58,989 nucleotides of DNA from an uncultured Bacteroidia bacterium (GTDB lineage: Bacteria; Bacteroidota; Bacteroidia; Bacteroidales; UBA932): contig CADAIT010000014.1 in the NCBI GenBank assembly GCA_902788095.1, forward strand, positions 1 to 58,989, in the 5' to 3' direction. This document shows positions 43,613-51,544 of this stretch, piece after piece. The notes under the pieces were generated by a model. That model made no database searches, was not told where the DNA came from, and saw nothing but the letters and a program-made list of their open reading frames with translations. The position numbers and the translations under genes are program-made. Each line of letters starts with the position of its first letter. Within the stretch, counting starts at the first letter, position 1.

Positions 43613-46600
43613 CTAATCAAAATAATTCAAGGAATGCAGATTGTCGAGCATCTGGTCCAGATAGGCCGAGCTGGTAGCGGTCCAATGGAAGCCCAGACGC
43701 ATGAGTATCTGCACGGTAAACTGCGTGGAAGGCCAGTTCAGCACCTGCGGAACCTTGTCCGGAGCCTGGTTGTAGGCTACCAGGGCGGACAGCTGGGGTG
43801 CCTGTTCGGGGTCCGACATGGCCTGCGCCAGTGCAGCGTTGAATTCCTCCAGCTCCACATATTCCAGCGCCTGCTCCCCTACCAGGGACAGCCGGCCCAG
43901 CACATCCTCCATGGGGATGAGGTGGTTGTTGGACACGTGCAGCACACAGGTCTCGCGGGGCGTTTCGCTCAGCAGGACCACGGCGCGGGCCGCCTCGTCG
44001 ATGGGCGTGAATTCCATCCTTGCGGTAAGCGAGGCGTACGGAACCTTTCCCAGCCGCCTGCAGGCCCTGAGCCTTCCCATGGCGGCGTTGTTGCCCATGT
44101 TCATCTGGAATTCGCCGTCCGTGGTCCGGGGCGACAGATTGCCGGCGCGCAAAATTTTGGCGTTGAGCGTTCCGTTTACCATGTGCTCCAGAATCAGGCG
44201 CTCCGCCAGGAACTTGGAATGGACATACTGGTTGCCGGTCTTCTGCCCGAAGAACAGCTCTTTCTCATTGAATACGATGGGCTGGATGCCCTCGGTGCTG
44301 CCGCCCACGCTCTCCGTGGAAATGTGTACCAGGCGGGCCTGGGACTGCTCGCAGAAGGACACGATGTTTTTGACGCCGCCGTAGTTCACGTCCTCGATGT
44401 CCGTGCCCTTGGAGAAGTGCTTCACGTTGGCCGCGCTGTTGATGACCAGGTCCACGGGCGTACCCGACATCAGGATGGACTGGAACACCTCGGGTTCGGT
44501 GATATCGCCCTGGATAATGCGGATGCGCTTGCCCAGGAGCGGGAAGAAGTCCTCCTCGAAGTAATACACCAGCATTTCCTTGAGCCAGCCCGTGGTGGAA
44601 CCGGCCTTGCGGGAGCGGATGAGGCACCAGATGACGGTATCCTCCGGCGTATTGAGCACCAGTTCCCGCAGGATGTGGATGCCCAGGAAACCGGTGACGC
44701 CCGTCAGGAGGATATTCTTCCCCAGCGGCTGCCGCCCGCCCTTCAGGAAAGCTTCCAGCGTATTGCCGGAGAGCAGCTTATGGATGGCCGTGTAGTCATA
44801 ATCTTTCACGCTCACTTCGCTCTGCGCGGAGTCGCCGCTCAGGAACGCCGCCAGGCTGCGGGCCGTCGGATGCGCAAAGACATCGGCATAGGCAAACGTG
44901 AGCCCGGCTTTCTGGGCCGATACCAGCACGTTGGTAACCACCAGCGAGGTGCCGCCCAGGTCGAAGAAATTGTCCGTAGCGCCTACCCGGTCCATTTCTA
45001 GCACCGAGGCAAAAATATCGCACAGGGTCTTCTCCAGGGGCGTTTCCGGGGCCACGTATTCCACCGTGGCGCGAAGGGCCGGGGCGGGCAGCGCCCTGCG
45101 GTCCACCTTCTGGTTCACGTTCAGCGGAATCCGGTCCACCTGATTGAAGCTTTCCGGCACCATGTACGGCGGTTTGCGCTCGCGGATGAACGCCCCGGCC
45201 GCCTTGGCGTCCAGTTCCCCGTCCATCACCACATACGCGGCCAGGAACTTGCCGCCGGAAGGCTTGTCGAAGGCCTGCACGGTCACGTCCTTCACGCCCG
45301 GCATCTCGCGCAGCACGGCCTCCACTTCCTTGGTCTCGATACGGAAACCGCGGATTTTCACCATGGAGTCCCGTCGGCCCACAAACTCGATGTTGCCGTC
45401 CGGCCGGTAGCGCACGATGTCACCGGAACGATAGGCGCGCATCCCCTTGCAATAGGGATTGTCGATGAAGCTTTCCGCCGTCTTCTCCGGCTGGTTCAGG
45501 TAGCCGCGTCCCACGCCCGCACCGGCAATGAGCAGTTCGCCCGGAGCGCCCACCGGCAGGCGGCGGAACTGGCGGTCCACCACGTACAGGCGCCAGTTGT
45601 CCAGCGGATGTCCGATGGGGATGTTCTCCTCCCGCTCCTGAACCTTGAAAATGGTGGAGAAAATGGTACATTCCGTGGGGCCGTAGCCGTTGTAGAAAGC
45701 GTATTTGGGCGGGTCCACGGACACCAGTTTCTCGCCGCCCACGGACAGGTGTTTGAGCGAAGGGTTCGCCGGGAAGTACTTCTCGTACATCACGCCCACC
45801 TGCGTGGTCATGAAACTGTGCGTAATGCCGTTGTCGGCAATGAAACGGTCCAGGGCCATCATGTCGTGGCGCGTTTCTTCCGGGATGATGCACACCGCCG
45901 CGCCGCTGGTAAGGGCGGGATACATGTCCATCATGCAGGCGTCGAAGCCGTAACTGGCGTAGGCGGCCACCTTGTCCTGCGGCTTGAGGTCATAATAGGC
46001 CCGGTACCAGGCGCAGAAATTCACCAGGTTCCGGTGTTCCAGCATCACGCCCTTGGGGACGCCGGTGGAGCCGGAGGTATAGAGCAGGACAAAGAGGCTG
46101 TCCGGAGCCGGGCCCTCGGGCACCTTGCCGTCCTCCAGCGTTTTAATAGCATCCGTCGTCAGCACGGGGCCCCGGTAATCCTTCAGGAGGGGCAGGAGGT
46201 CTTTGTCGGCAATCAGCAGCCTGGCCGATGCGTCGCCAATCATGAAGTTCAGCCGCTCCTCGGGATAGGAAGCGTCCAGCGGCTGGTAGGCGCAGCCGGC
46301 TTTCAGGATGCCCAGGGAGGCCAGCACCATCCACTGGTCCCTGCCGATGAGCACCGACACCACGTCCTCGCGGCCCAGCCCCATACCGCCGATATACGCC
46401 GCCAGGCGGTCCGTGATGCGGTCCACGTCCGCGTACGTCCAGGAAACGCCCCCGGCCACCACCGCCACATGGTCCGGCGCTGCGGCCGCCTGTCTGCGGA
46501 AGAGCGAGACGATGGTTTCGTCGCAGCTGACCTCCCGCGTATAGCGGTTGAAGCCGTCCAGCTCGCTGAGCTGCGACTCGGAAAGGAAGGGAACCTCTTC

Positions 46601-49600
46601 CACGCTGTCGTACTGCAGCATCCCGCGCGCCACGGCGGCAAGCGTCCTGGCCAGGTTCTGCATGATGCCCCGGCTGTAGAGTTTGTCGTCGTAGGCCACC
46701 ACAAAGCGTTCCTTGCCTTCTTCGCCATCGACAAAAATGCTTACCGGGAACTTGGGATAGCCGGTTTCCAGCACTTCGCTCCGCATGCCGGTATAGCCTT
46801 CCACCACCCCTACCTCATAGGCGAGCATAATCTGGGGCTGGAAGCCGAAGTCCGACGCCACCAGCGAGAAGGGATAATTCTCGTGCCGAAGCGACTCGGA
46901 AAAGTCCGCGTGAACGGCCTTCAGGTAATCGTCCACGGTTCCGGGGCGCACGTCGCCGCTCAGGGCGAGCGTGTTCACGAACATGCCCATGGTGCCGGCG
47001 GTCTTCAGCTTGCCGCGGCCGCCGGACACGGTACATAGATACACTTTCCGCTTTCCGGTAAAGGCCGATATGGCCATGTACGTGGCCGCCAGGAAGTAGC
47101 TGGCCGGCGTAATGCCCAGCGCCTTGCAGCGCTCCGCGATGCCGGGGGCCTGCACCGTTTCCGCCACATACTCCTCCCGGCCCTTGCCTTCGTGGGCGGG
47201 CATGTCGGAAAGAATCTCGGAGGCTTCCTCCAGGCCGCTCAGCTGTTCGGCAAAGAAGGCCTTGTCCTGCTCATAGGACGCGGAACCCACCTCCTCCTTC
47301 TGGGCCGCCGCATATTGCGCATACGTGAATTTCTCCGCCTCCGGCTGCGTTCCCTGCAGGGCCGCCGCCAGCTGCTTGCCGAAAATGTCATAGGACGCAC
47401 CGTCGAATATCAGGTGGTGGAAATCGGTGGCCAGCACCACGCCCTCCGGCGTATCCAGCACCTTCACCCGGTACAGCGGCGCCTCGGACAGCTTGAAGGG
47501 CGCCACAAAAGTTTCGCGGAAGCTTTCCGCCACCACGGGCTCCTCCGTCTTATCCATGCTTACCTGCGGCTCCAGTTCCACGGGGACGGCATACACCTTG
47601 CCTTCAATCTGCCGGAACACGGTGTTCAGGCTGGGATGGGCCTTGAGAACGGCCACGGCGGCATCGCGCACGGCTTCCGGCGTCACGCCCTCAGGGAAAC
47701 GCCAGAGCATGGGAATGTTGTACAGGGTCTCATGCGGCGCCTTCATGCAGTCAAAATAGACCCCTTCCTGCTGGAAGGTAAGCTCCTGCGGCTCCGTGAC
47801 GGCCGATGCCTCTTCCTGCGCCTTCCCCCCGCCCGCCATGAGCACTTTCAGCACTTCGTTCTCGATACTCTGCAGGGTGGCCGTGCGGGCAAAACTGCCC
47901 ATGTCCAGCTGTACGCCGTATTTCTTGTACAGTTCCGTGGCTATGCGCAGGGCGCTCAGCGAGCTGAGCCCGTAGTACATGAGCGGTTCCGTGAGGCCGA
48001 AACCGTCTATGTTGGCGCTCTCTCGAATCAGGGTGGCGATTTCCTCTTCCAGGATGTTCAGCGGGGCGTTTTCCGCCGCTTTGGCCGCACTTTGCCGCTG
48101 CGGTTTGGGCAGGGCTTTCCTGTCCACTTTCTGGTTCACGTTCAGCGGTATGGCCTCTATCTGCATGGTGATGGCCGGCACCATGTACGGCGGCTTGCTT
48201 TCCGCGATAAAGGCGTTGAGCTTGTCGATGTCCACAGGGGTATCGGCCACGATGTAAGCCGCCAGGAACTTGCCGCCGCCTTCGGCCTCGTCAAAGGCCT
48301 GCACGGTGACGTCCTTGATGCCCTCGTACGCACGGATGACGGTTTCCACTTCCTTGAGCTCGATGCGGAAGCCGCGAATCTTCACCTGGGAGTCCTTGCG
48401 GCCGATGTATTCAATCTCGCCGTCGGCCCGGTAGCGGACCACGTCGCCGGTGCGGTAAAGGCGCCGGTAAGCCTTGTCGCTTTCATAGGGATTGTCGGCA
48501 AAGACCTCCGCCGTCTTGTCCGGACGGTTCAGGTAGCCGTCGCCCACCTGCTCGCCGGCCTCCAGGAGCTCTCCGCAGGCCCCCACGGGCAGTCTTTGGC
48601 CGCCCTTGGCCACCACGTAGCAGTGGATGCCGGGAATGGGCTTGCCGATAGGCACTTCCGCCTCCGGTTCCACTTCCTTGCACACCACGTAGGCCAGGCT
48701 CTCGGTGGGTCCGTAACAGTTGAAAAGGCGGTACTCCGGCAGCGGGAAGGAGGAGAGTTTTTCGCCGCCGGTATAGAGCGCTTCCAGGCCCTTGCACCTG
48801 GGGTAGTTGATAACGAACTGGGTGGCTACCTGGGTGGTCATGAAGGCATGCGTGATGCCGTTTTCCTCATAGTAGCGGTGCAGTGCGGGCAAATCCAGGC
48901 GAATCTCTTCCGGAATGATGTACAGCGCGGCGCCGGATGCCAGGGTGCCGAACAGGTCGCTCACGAAGGCGTCGAAGCCGAAGCTGGCGTAGGCAGTCAT
49001 GCGGGAATGTTTGCCCAGGCCGATGATGGCGCAGTGGCGCCGGGCGTAGAGGCTTACGCTCCGGTGCGGCAGCATGCAGCCTTTGGGCTTGCCGGTGGTG
49101 CCGGAGGTGTACAGCAGGACGAAGAGGTCGTCGGCCTTGGGGCGGGCCGTGGGCTTGCCTTCCGGCAGCGTGCCTATCTCCTTGGTGACAAGGCGCGGCC
49201 CTTCGAAGCCTTCCACGTCCAGGCCCTCGTCATGAATGAGCAGGGCGCTTTCCGCATCCTGCACCATGAAGCGGAGGCGGTCCATCGGGTAGGACGGGTC
49301 CAGCGGCTGATAGGCGCAGCCGGCCTTGAGGGCGCCCAGCGGGGCAATCATGTTGAATTCGTTTCGGCCCAGCAGGATGGAAACCACTTTGCCGGTACCG
49401 ATATTTTTCTCAATATAAGCGGCCAGCCGGTCCGAGAGGGCATCCACCTGCCCGTAGGTCAGGCGCAGGTCCCGGTACACCAGCGCAGGGCTGGCCGGGT
49501 CCTGCTCCCGGAACAGGTCCAGGAGGGTTTTTTCGGCCGTGATGCCATCTTCCGCCGGCTGGAAGCCGTCCAGGGTTTCCAGCTGTGCCGGGCTGGCGTA

Positions 49601-50821
49601 TGACAGGTCCCGGACGGTTTCCGCATCGGCCATGGACAGGACCGTCGCGGTGAAACTTTCCGCCAGGCTGCGGAGGATATCCTCGCTGTAGCGGCCGCTG
49701 CGATACCAGAAACGCATCTTGTACGGCCCTTCCGCGGCCGTGAAGAACTCGATGGACAGGCCGATTCCCGGGGAATTGGTACGCAAATCCTCCCCTTCTA
49801 TCCGGTGGTCTCCCAGCTCCAGCACGGGGTGCTCGCCCAGGAAGTTGCCCTGGAAACCGAAGTTGATGCCGTTGGTGAGGCCCAGTTCACGGACGCAGTC
49901 CGCAAAGGAATAGAAACCGCGGGAACGGATGCCGAGGGTTTGGCCCTTCATGGCCTCCAACACGTCCTTGAGCGCTTTGTCCGGCTGCGCTTCCACATAC
50001 ACGGGAATGGTGTGCACCTGCATGCCAATACCGCCGGAAAAACCCTTGCGGCCATTCCAGATACTGGTGAAGGCGGCTTTGTCGTCCGCATTCCAGGCGG
50101 CCAGGGTGAGGCCGAACGCCGCCGTGAAAAGAATGCTGTCCGCATAGCGGTAGCGCTCCAGCACGGCCTGCATGGCGTGCCGGTCCAGCGCCAGGTCCAC
50201 GTCCAGCTCCCTGTAAGGCCCCTCTTCCCCGTACTTGTCCGGAATAATGCGGGACTCGGTTTCCGCTCCCGGGCCGAAGGTGCCGGCGTACCACTCCCGT
50301 GCCTCCTTGTAGGCGTCGGAATTGCGTTGCTCCTGCTCTTTCAGGGCCACGTCCGCACCACTCATCCTTTCCTTTTCCAGGGATTCTCCGTTGAAGGCTT
50401 TGTTCAGGTCCGTGAGGAAAAGATAAGTGGAGGCGCCGTCGAAGAGGATGTGGTGGGCATCGAAATAGAAGTAATTGCCCGCCGCCGTCCGGTAAAGTTC
50501 CGTACGCGTGAGAAGGCCGCTCGGCATGTCCAGCGGCATGGCCTTGGCCAGCGTGCTCCTGTCCAGCACATTGTAAACGGGCACCTCCGCCTGCGGATTG
50601 TCCGGGGTTTCCATGCAGGGCTCCCCGTCATGGAGAACCAGGCGCGAAAGCATGTACGGATGCGCCAGCTGAACCGCCTCCAAGGCCGTTTTCAGGCGGG
50701 CGAGATCAATGCTGTCCGGAAGTTTGAACAGCATGGCAAGCTGGTAGTTGCCGTCTTCTTCCTTGAGTCCTTGGCTGGCAAGGTAAATGCTGAGCTGCGC
50801 TTGGGAAAGAGGGGATATCAT
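43613..50821 (-). CDS. Nonribosomal peptide synthetase, C-A-T-C-A-T-reductase
   Basis: 2402 residues, complete. C1 has HHILFDG at about 123; A1 has LLYTSGTTGKPKG (about 567), YGPTES and GRKDSQVKIRGFRIEL. T1 is at about 953 with GLSSLSAL in place of LGGxS; C2 has HHLIFDG (about 1134). A2 has LLYTSGSTGVPKG (about 1584) and YGPTEC. T2 has DLGGTSL (about 1957). The terminal thioester reductase has the NAD(P)H site GVTGFLG (about 2041) and the catalytic pair YVHSK (about 2199). Two residues are joined and released reductively as an aldehyde, which may cyclise to a dihydropyrazinone or pyrazinone. A starter C domain raises the possibility of N-acylation. Single-gene synthetases of this architecture are known from gut bacteria. 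No phosphopantetheinyl transferase is in the window. Every catalytic motif looks intact. Confidence 0.95.
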   Translation of the reverse strand: MISPLSQAQLSIYLASQGLKEEDGNYQLAMLFKLPDSIDLARLKTALEAVQLAHPYMLSRLVLHDGEPCMETPDNPQAEVPVYNVLDRSTLAKAMPLDMPSGLLTRTELYRTAAGNYFYFDAHHILFDGASTYLFLTDLNKAFNGESLEKERMSGADVALKEQEQRNSDAYKEAREWYAGTFGPGAETESRIIPDKYGEEGPYRELDVDLALDRHAMQAVLERYRYADSILFTAAFGLTLAAWNADDKAAFTSIWNGRKGFSGGIGMQVHTIPVYVEAQPDKALKDVLEAMKGQTLGIRSRGFYSFADCVRELGLTNGINFGFQGNFLGEHPVLELGDHRIEGEDLRTNSPGIGLSIEFFTAAEGPYKMRFWYRSGRYSEDILRSLAESFTATVLSMADAETVRDLSYASPAQLETLDGFQPAEDGITAEKTLLDLFREQDPASPALVYRDLRLTYGQVDALSDRLAAYIEKNIGTGKVVSILLGRNEFNMIAPLGALKAGCAYQPLDPSYPMDRLRFMVQDAESALLIHDEGLDVEGFEGPRLVTKEIGTLPEGKPTARPKADDLFVLLYTSGTTGKPKGCMLPHRSVSLYARRHCAIIGLGKHSRMTAYASFGFDAFVSDLFGTLASGAALYIIPEEIRLDLPALHRYYEENGITHAFMTTQVATQFVINYPRCKGLEALYTGGEKLSSFPLPEYRLFNCYGPTESLAYVVCKEVEPEAEVPIGKPIPGIHCYVVAKGGQRLPVGACGELLEAGEQVGDGYLNRPDKTAEVFADNPYESDKAYRRLYRTGDVVRYRADGEIEYIGRKDSQVKIRGFRIELKEVETVIRAYEGIKDVTVQAFDEAEGGGKFLAAYIVADTPVDIDKLNAFIAESKPPYMVPAITMQIEAIPLNVNQKVDRKALPKPQRQSAAKAAENAPLNILEEEIATLIRESANIDGFGLTEPLMYYGLSSLSALRIATELYKKYGVQLDMGSFARTATLQSIENEVLKVLMAGGGKAQEEASAVTEPQELTFQQEGVYFDCMKAPHETLYNIPMLWRFPEGVTPEAVRDAAVAVLKAHPSLNTVFRQIEGKVYAVPVELEPQVSMDKTEEPVVAESFRETFVAPFKLSEAPLYRVKVLDTPEGVVLATDFHHLIFDGASYDIFGKQLAAALQGTQPEAEKFTYAQYAAAQKEEVGSASYEQDKAFFAEQLSGLEEASEILSDMPAHEGKGREEYVAETVQAPGIAERCKALGITPASYFLAATYMAISAFTGKRKVYLCTVSGGRGKLKTAGTMGMFVNTLALSGDVRPGTVDDYLKAVHADFSESLRHENYPFSLVASDFGFQPQIMLAYEVGVVEGYTGMRSEVLETGYPKFPVSIFVDGEEGKERFVVAYDDKLYSRGIMQNLARTLAAVARGMLQYDSVEEVPFLSESQLSELDGFNRYTREVSCDETIVSLFRRQAAAAPDHVAVVAGGVSWTYADVDRITDRLAAYIGGMGLGREDVVSVLIGRDQWMVLASLGILKAGCAYQPLDASYPEERLNFMIGDASARLLIADKDLLPLLKDYRGPVLTTDAIKTLEDGKVPEGPAPDSLFVLLYTSGSTGVPKGVMLEHRNLVNFCAWYRAYYDLKPQDKVAAYASYGFDACMMDMYPALTSGAAVCIIPEETRHDMMALDRFIADNGITHSFMTTQVGVMYEKYFPANPSLKHLSVGGEKLVSVDPPKYAFYNGYGPTECTIFSTIFKVQEREENIPIGHPLDNWRLYVVDRQFRRLPVGAPGELLIAGAGVGRGYLNQPEKTAESFIDNPYCKGMRAYRSGDIVRYRPDGNIEFVGRRDSMVKIRGFRIETKEVEAVLREMPGVKDVTVQAFDKPSGGKFLAAYVVMDGELDAKAAGAFIRERKPPYMVPESFNQVDRIPLNVNQKVDRRALPAPALRATVEYVAPETPLEKTLCDIFASVLEMDRVGATDNFFDLGGTSLVVTNVLVSAQKAGLTFAYADVFAHPTARSLAAFLSGDSAQSEVSVKDYDYTAIHKLLSGNTLEAFLKGGRQPLGKNILLTGVTGFLGIHILRELVLNTPEDTVIWCLIRSRKAGSTTGWLKEMLVYYFEEDFFPLLGKRIRIIQGDITEPEVFQSILMSGTPVDLVINSAANVKHFSKGTDIEDVNYGGVKNIVSFCEQSQARLVHISTESVGGSTEGIQPIVFNEKELFFGQKTGNQYVHSKFLAERLILEHMVNGTLNAKILRAGNLSPRTTDGEFQMNMGNNAAMGRLRACRRLGKVPYASLTARMEFTPIDEAARAVVLLSETPRETCVLHVSNNHLIPMEDVLGRLSLVGEQALEYVELEEFNAALAQAMSDPEQAPQLSALVAYNQAPDKVPQVLNWPSTQFTVQILMRLGFHWTATSSAYLDQMLDNLHSLNYFD

Positions 50822-50847
50822 AAGGCCTATTGGTTATCTTGTACTGA

Positions 50848-50855
50848 CAAATATA
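50848..50855 (-). promoter_or_regulatory. -7 box of the NRPS gene
   Basis: TATATTTG on the minus strand lies 26 bases before the ATG at 50821. It shows that the NRPS is transcribed on its own and not from the genes to its right. Confidence 0.6.
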
Positions 50856-50938
50856 CAAAGAATTACTGTCATTTACCAACTGCGTTGTGTTTTAGCGGAG
50901 TGAGATACAATCACCGCGCCCGGTATGACAAAAGGGAT

Positions 50939-51026
50939 GCGGGTAACTGGCGAGAAAATGACCAACTACCCGCAAAAAGCGCTGATTTTGCGGGTAAGTG
51001 GCAAGAAATTTACCAGTTAACCGCAC
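50939..51026. repeat. 88-bp double-hairpin repeat, copy 2
   Basis: It has the same length and design as 4322-4409: GCGGGTAACTGG/CCAACTACCCGC arms in the first half and GCGGGTAAGTGG/CCAGTTAACCGC in the second, with A/T-rich loops. Base changes between the copies often keep arm pairing. Confidence 0.75.
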
Positions 51027-51170
51027 AAGGGGCCGGGAGGAGATGCCCGGTCGGGTCGAGCATGACAGGAAGGACGGGTATGACAGGAAAGCCGGGCAGG
51101 ATGAGGGATGGCCGGGCAGGATGGGATGGTCGGGAAGGACGGGAAGGACGGCCAAGGGAGCGTTTGGGGG
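51027..51170. repeat. Purine-rich imperfect tandem repeat block
   Basis: Short G/A-rich units (variants of GACAGGAA, CCGGGCAGGATG and GGGAAGGACGG) recur in tandem on the plus strand, following a CATGACAGGAAGG motif. The reverse strand is correspondingly pyrimidine-rich. It resembles dispersed intergenic repeats of other Bacteroidetes. No protein signature is seen. Confidence 0.5.
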
Positions 51171-51472
51171 CGAAAACGTGGCGACAGAAGACCAAAAGGT
51201 CCGCCAGTGCTACGGTTTGGGCCATTTCCGTGCCCATGGAGAGACCGGGGTGTCACTAAATTGTTGACCAACAGCCGTTTCCGATTATTCCTCGGCTCTT
51301 TTTGCGCCGAGGATTTTTGGTAAGTGGTTGATTGTTAACCAGTTCCCGGCCAGCCATGAGATATTGTTAATCCGGTGCTGCATGGAAAACGCCATTCATC
51401 CCGGGCTGCCGGGGAAACGCCATTCGCAGAGATGGGGATGCTTACTGTCCAAACACCTTGCCTTTTTACAGA

Positions 51473-51507
51473 ATCCCCACATCTTCAGCGATGGAAGATG
51501 TGGGGAT
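51473..51507. repeat. 14-bp perfect inverted repeat
   Basis: Arms 51473-51486 (ATCCCCACATCTTC) and 51494-51507, with a 7-base loop. It lies 38 bases beyond the stop of the minus-strand adhesin-like gene. There is no T-run, so it may mark or protect the 3' end of that mRNA rather than terminate it intrinsically. Confidence 0.65.
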
Positions 51508-51544
51508 GAGTTATTGGATGTGGAGTAAAGATCCGGTGCGTGAG

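Larger units (their letters stand above)
50822..51544. other. Repeat-rich intergenic region without genes
   Basis: Between the NRPS start and the adhesin-like gene's end there is no credible gene. It holds the NRPS promoter, the second double-hairpin repeat, a purine-rich block (51027-51170) and a 14-bp inverted repeat (51473-51507). Around 51278-51300 a CCTCGGC/GCCGAGG hairpin with an internal T-run could terminate leftover transcription. Short open frames here have no family features. Confidence 0.6.

Noticed and set aside
43590-43620. TPP riboswitch before the NMT1/THI5-like gene
   Set aside because: The predicted leader is only a few bases, and the NRPS stop is 24 bases upstream of the ATG; there is no room.
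45608-51259. Several long plus-strand frames across the NRPS gene
   Set aside because: They have no domains, while the minus strand carries continuous C-A-T-C-A-T-R motifs.
51328-51528. 66-codon frame in the repeat-rich gap
   Set aside because: It spans the 14-bp hairpin and repeat sequence, with no start signal or family.
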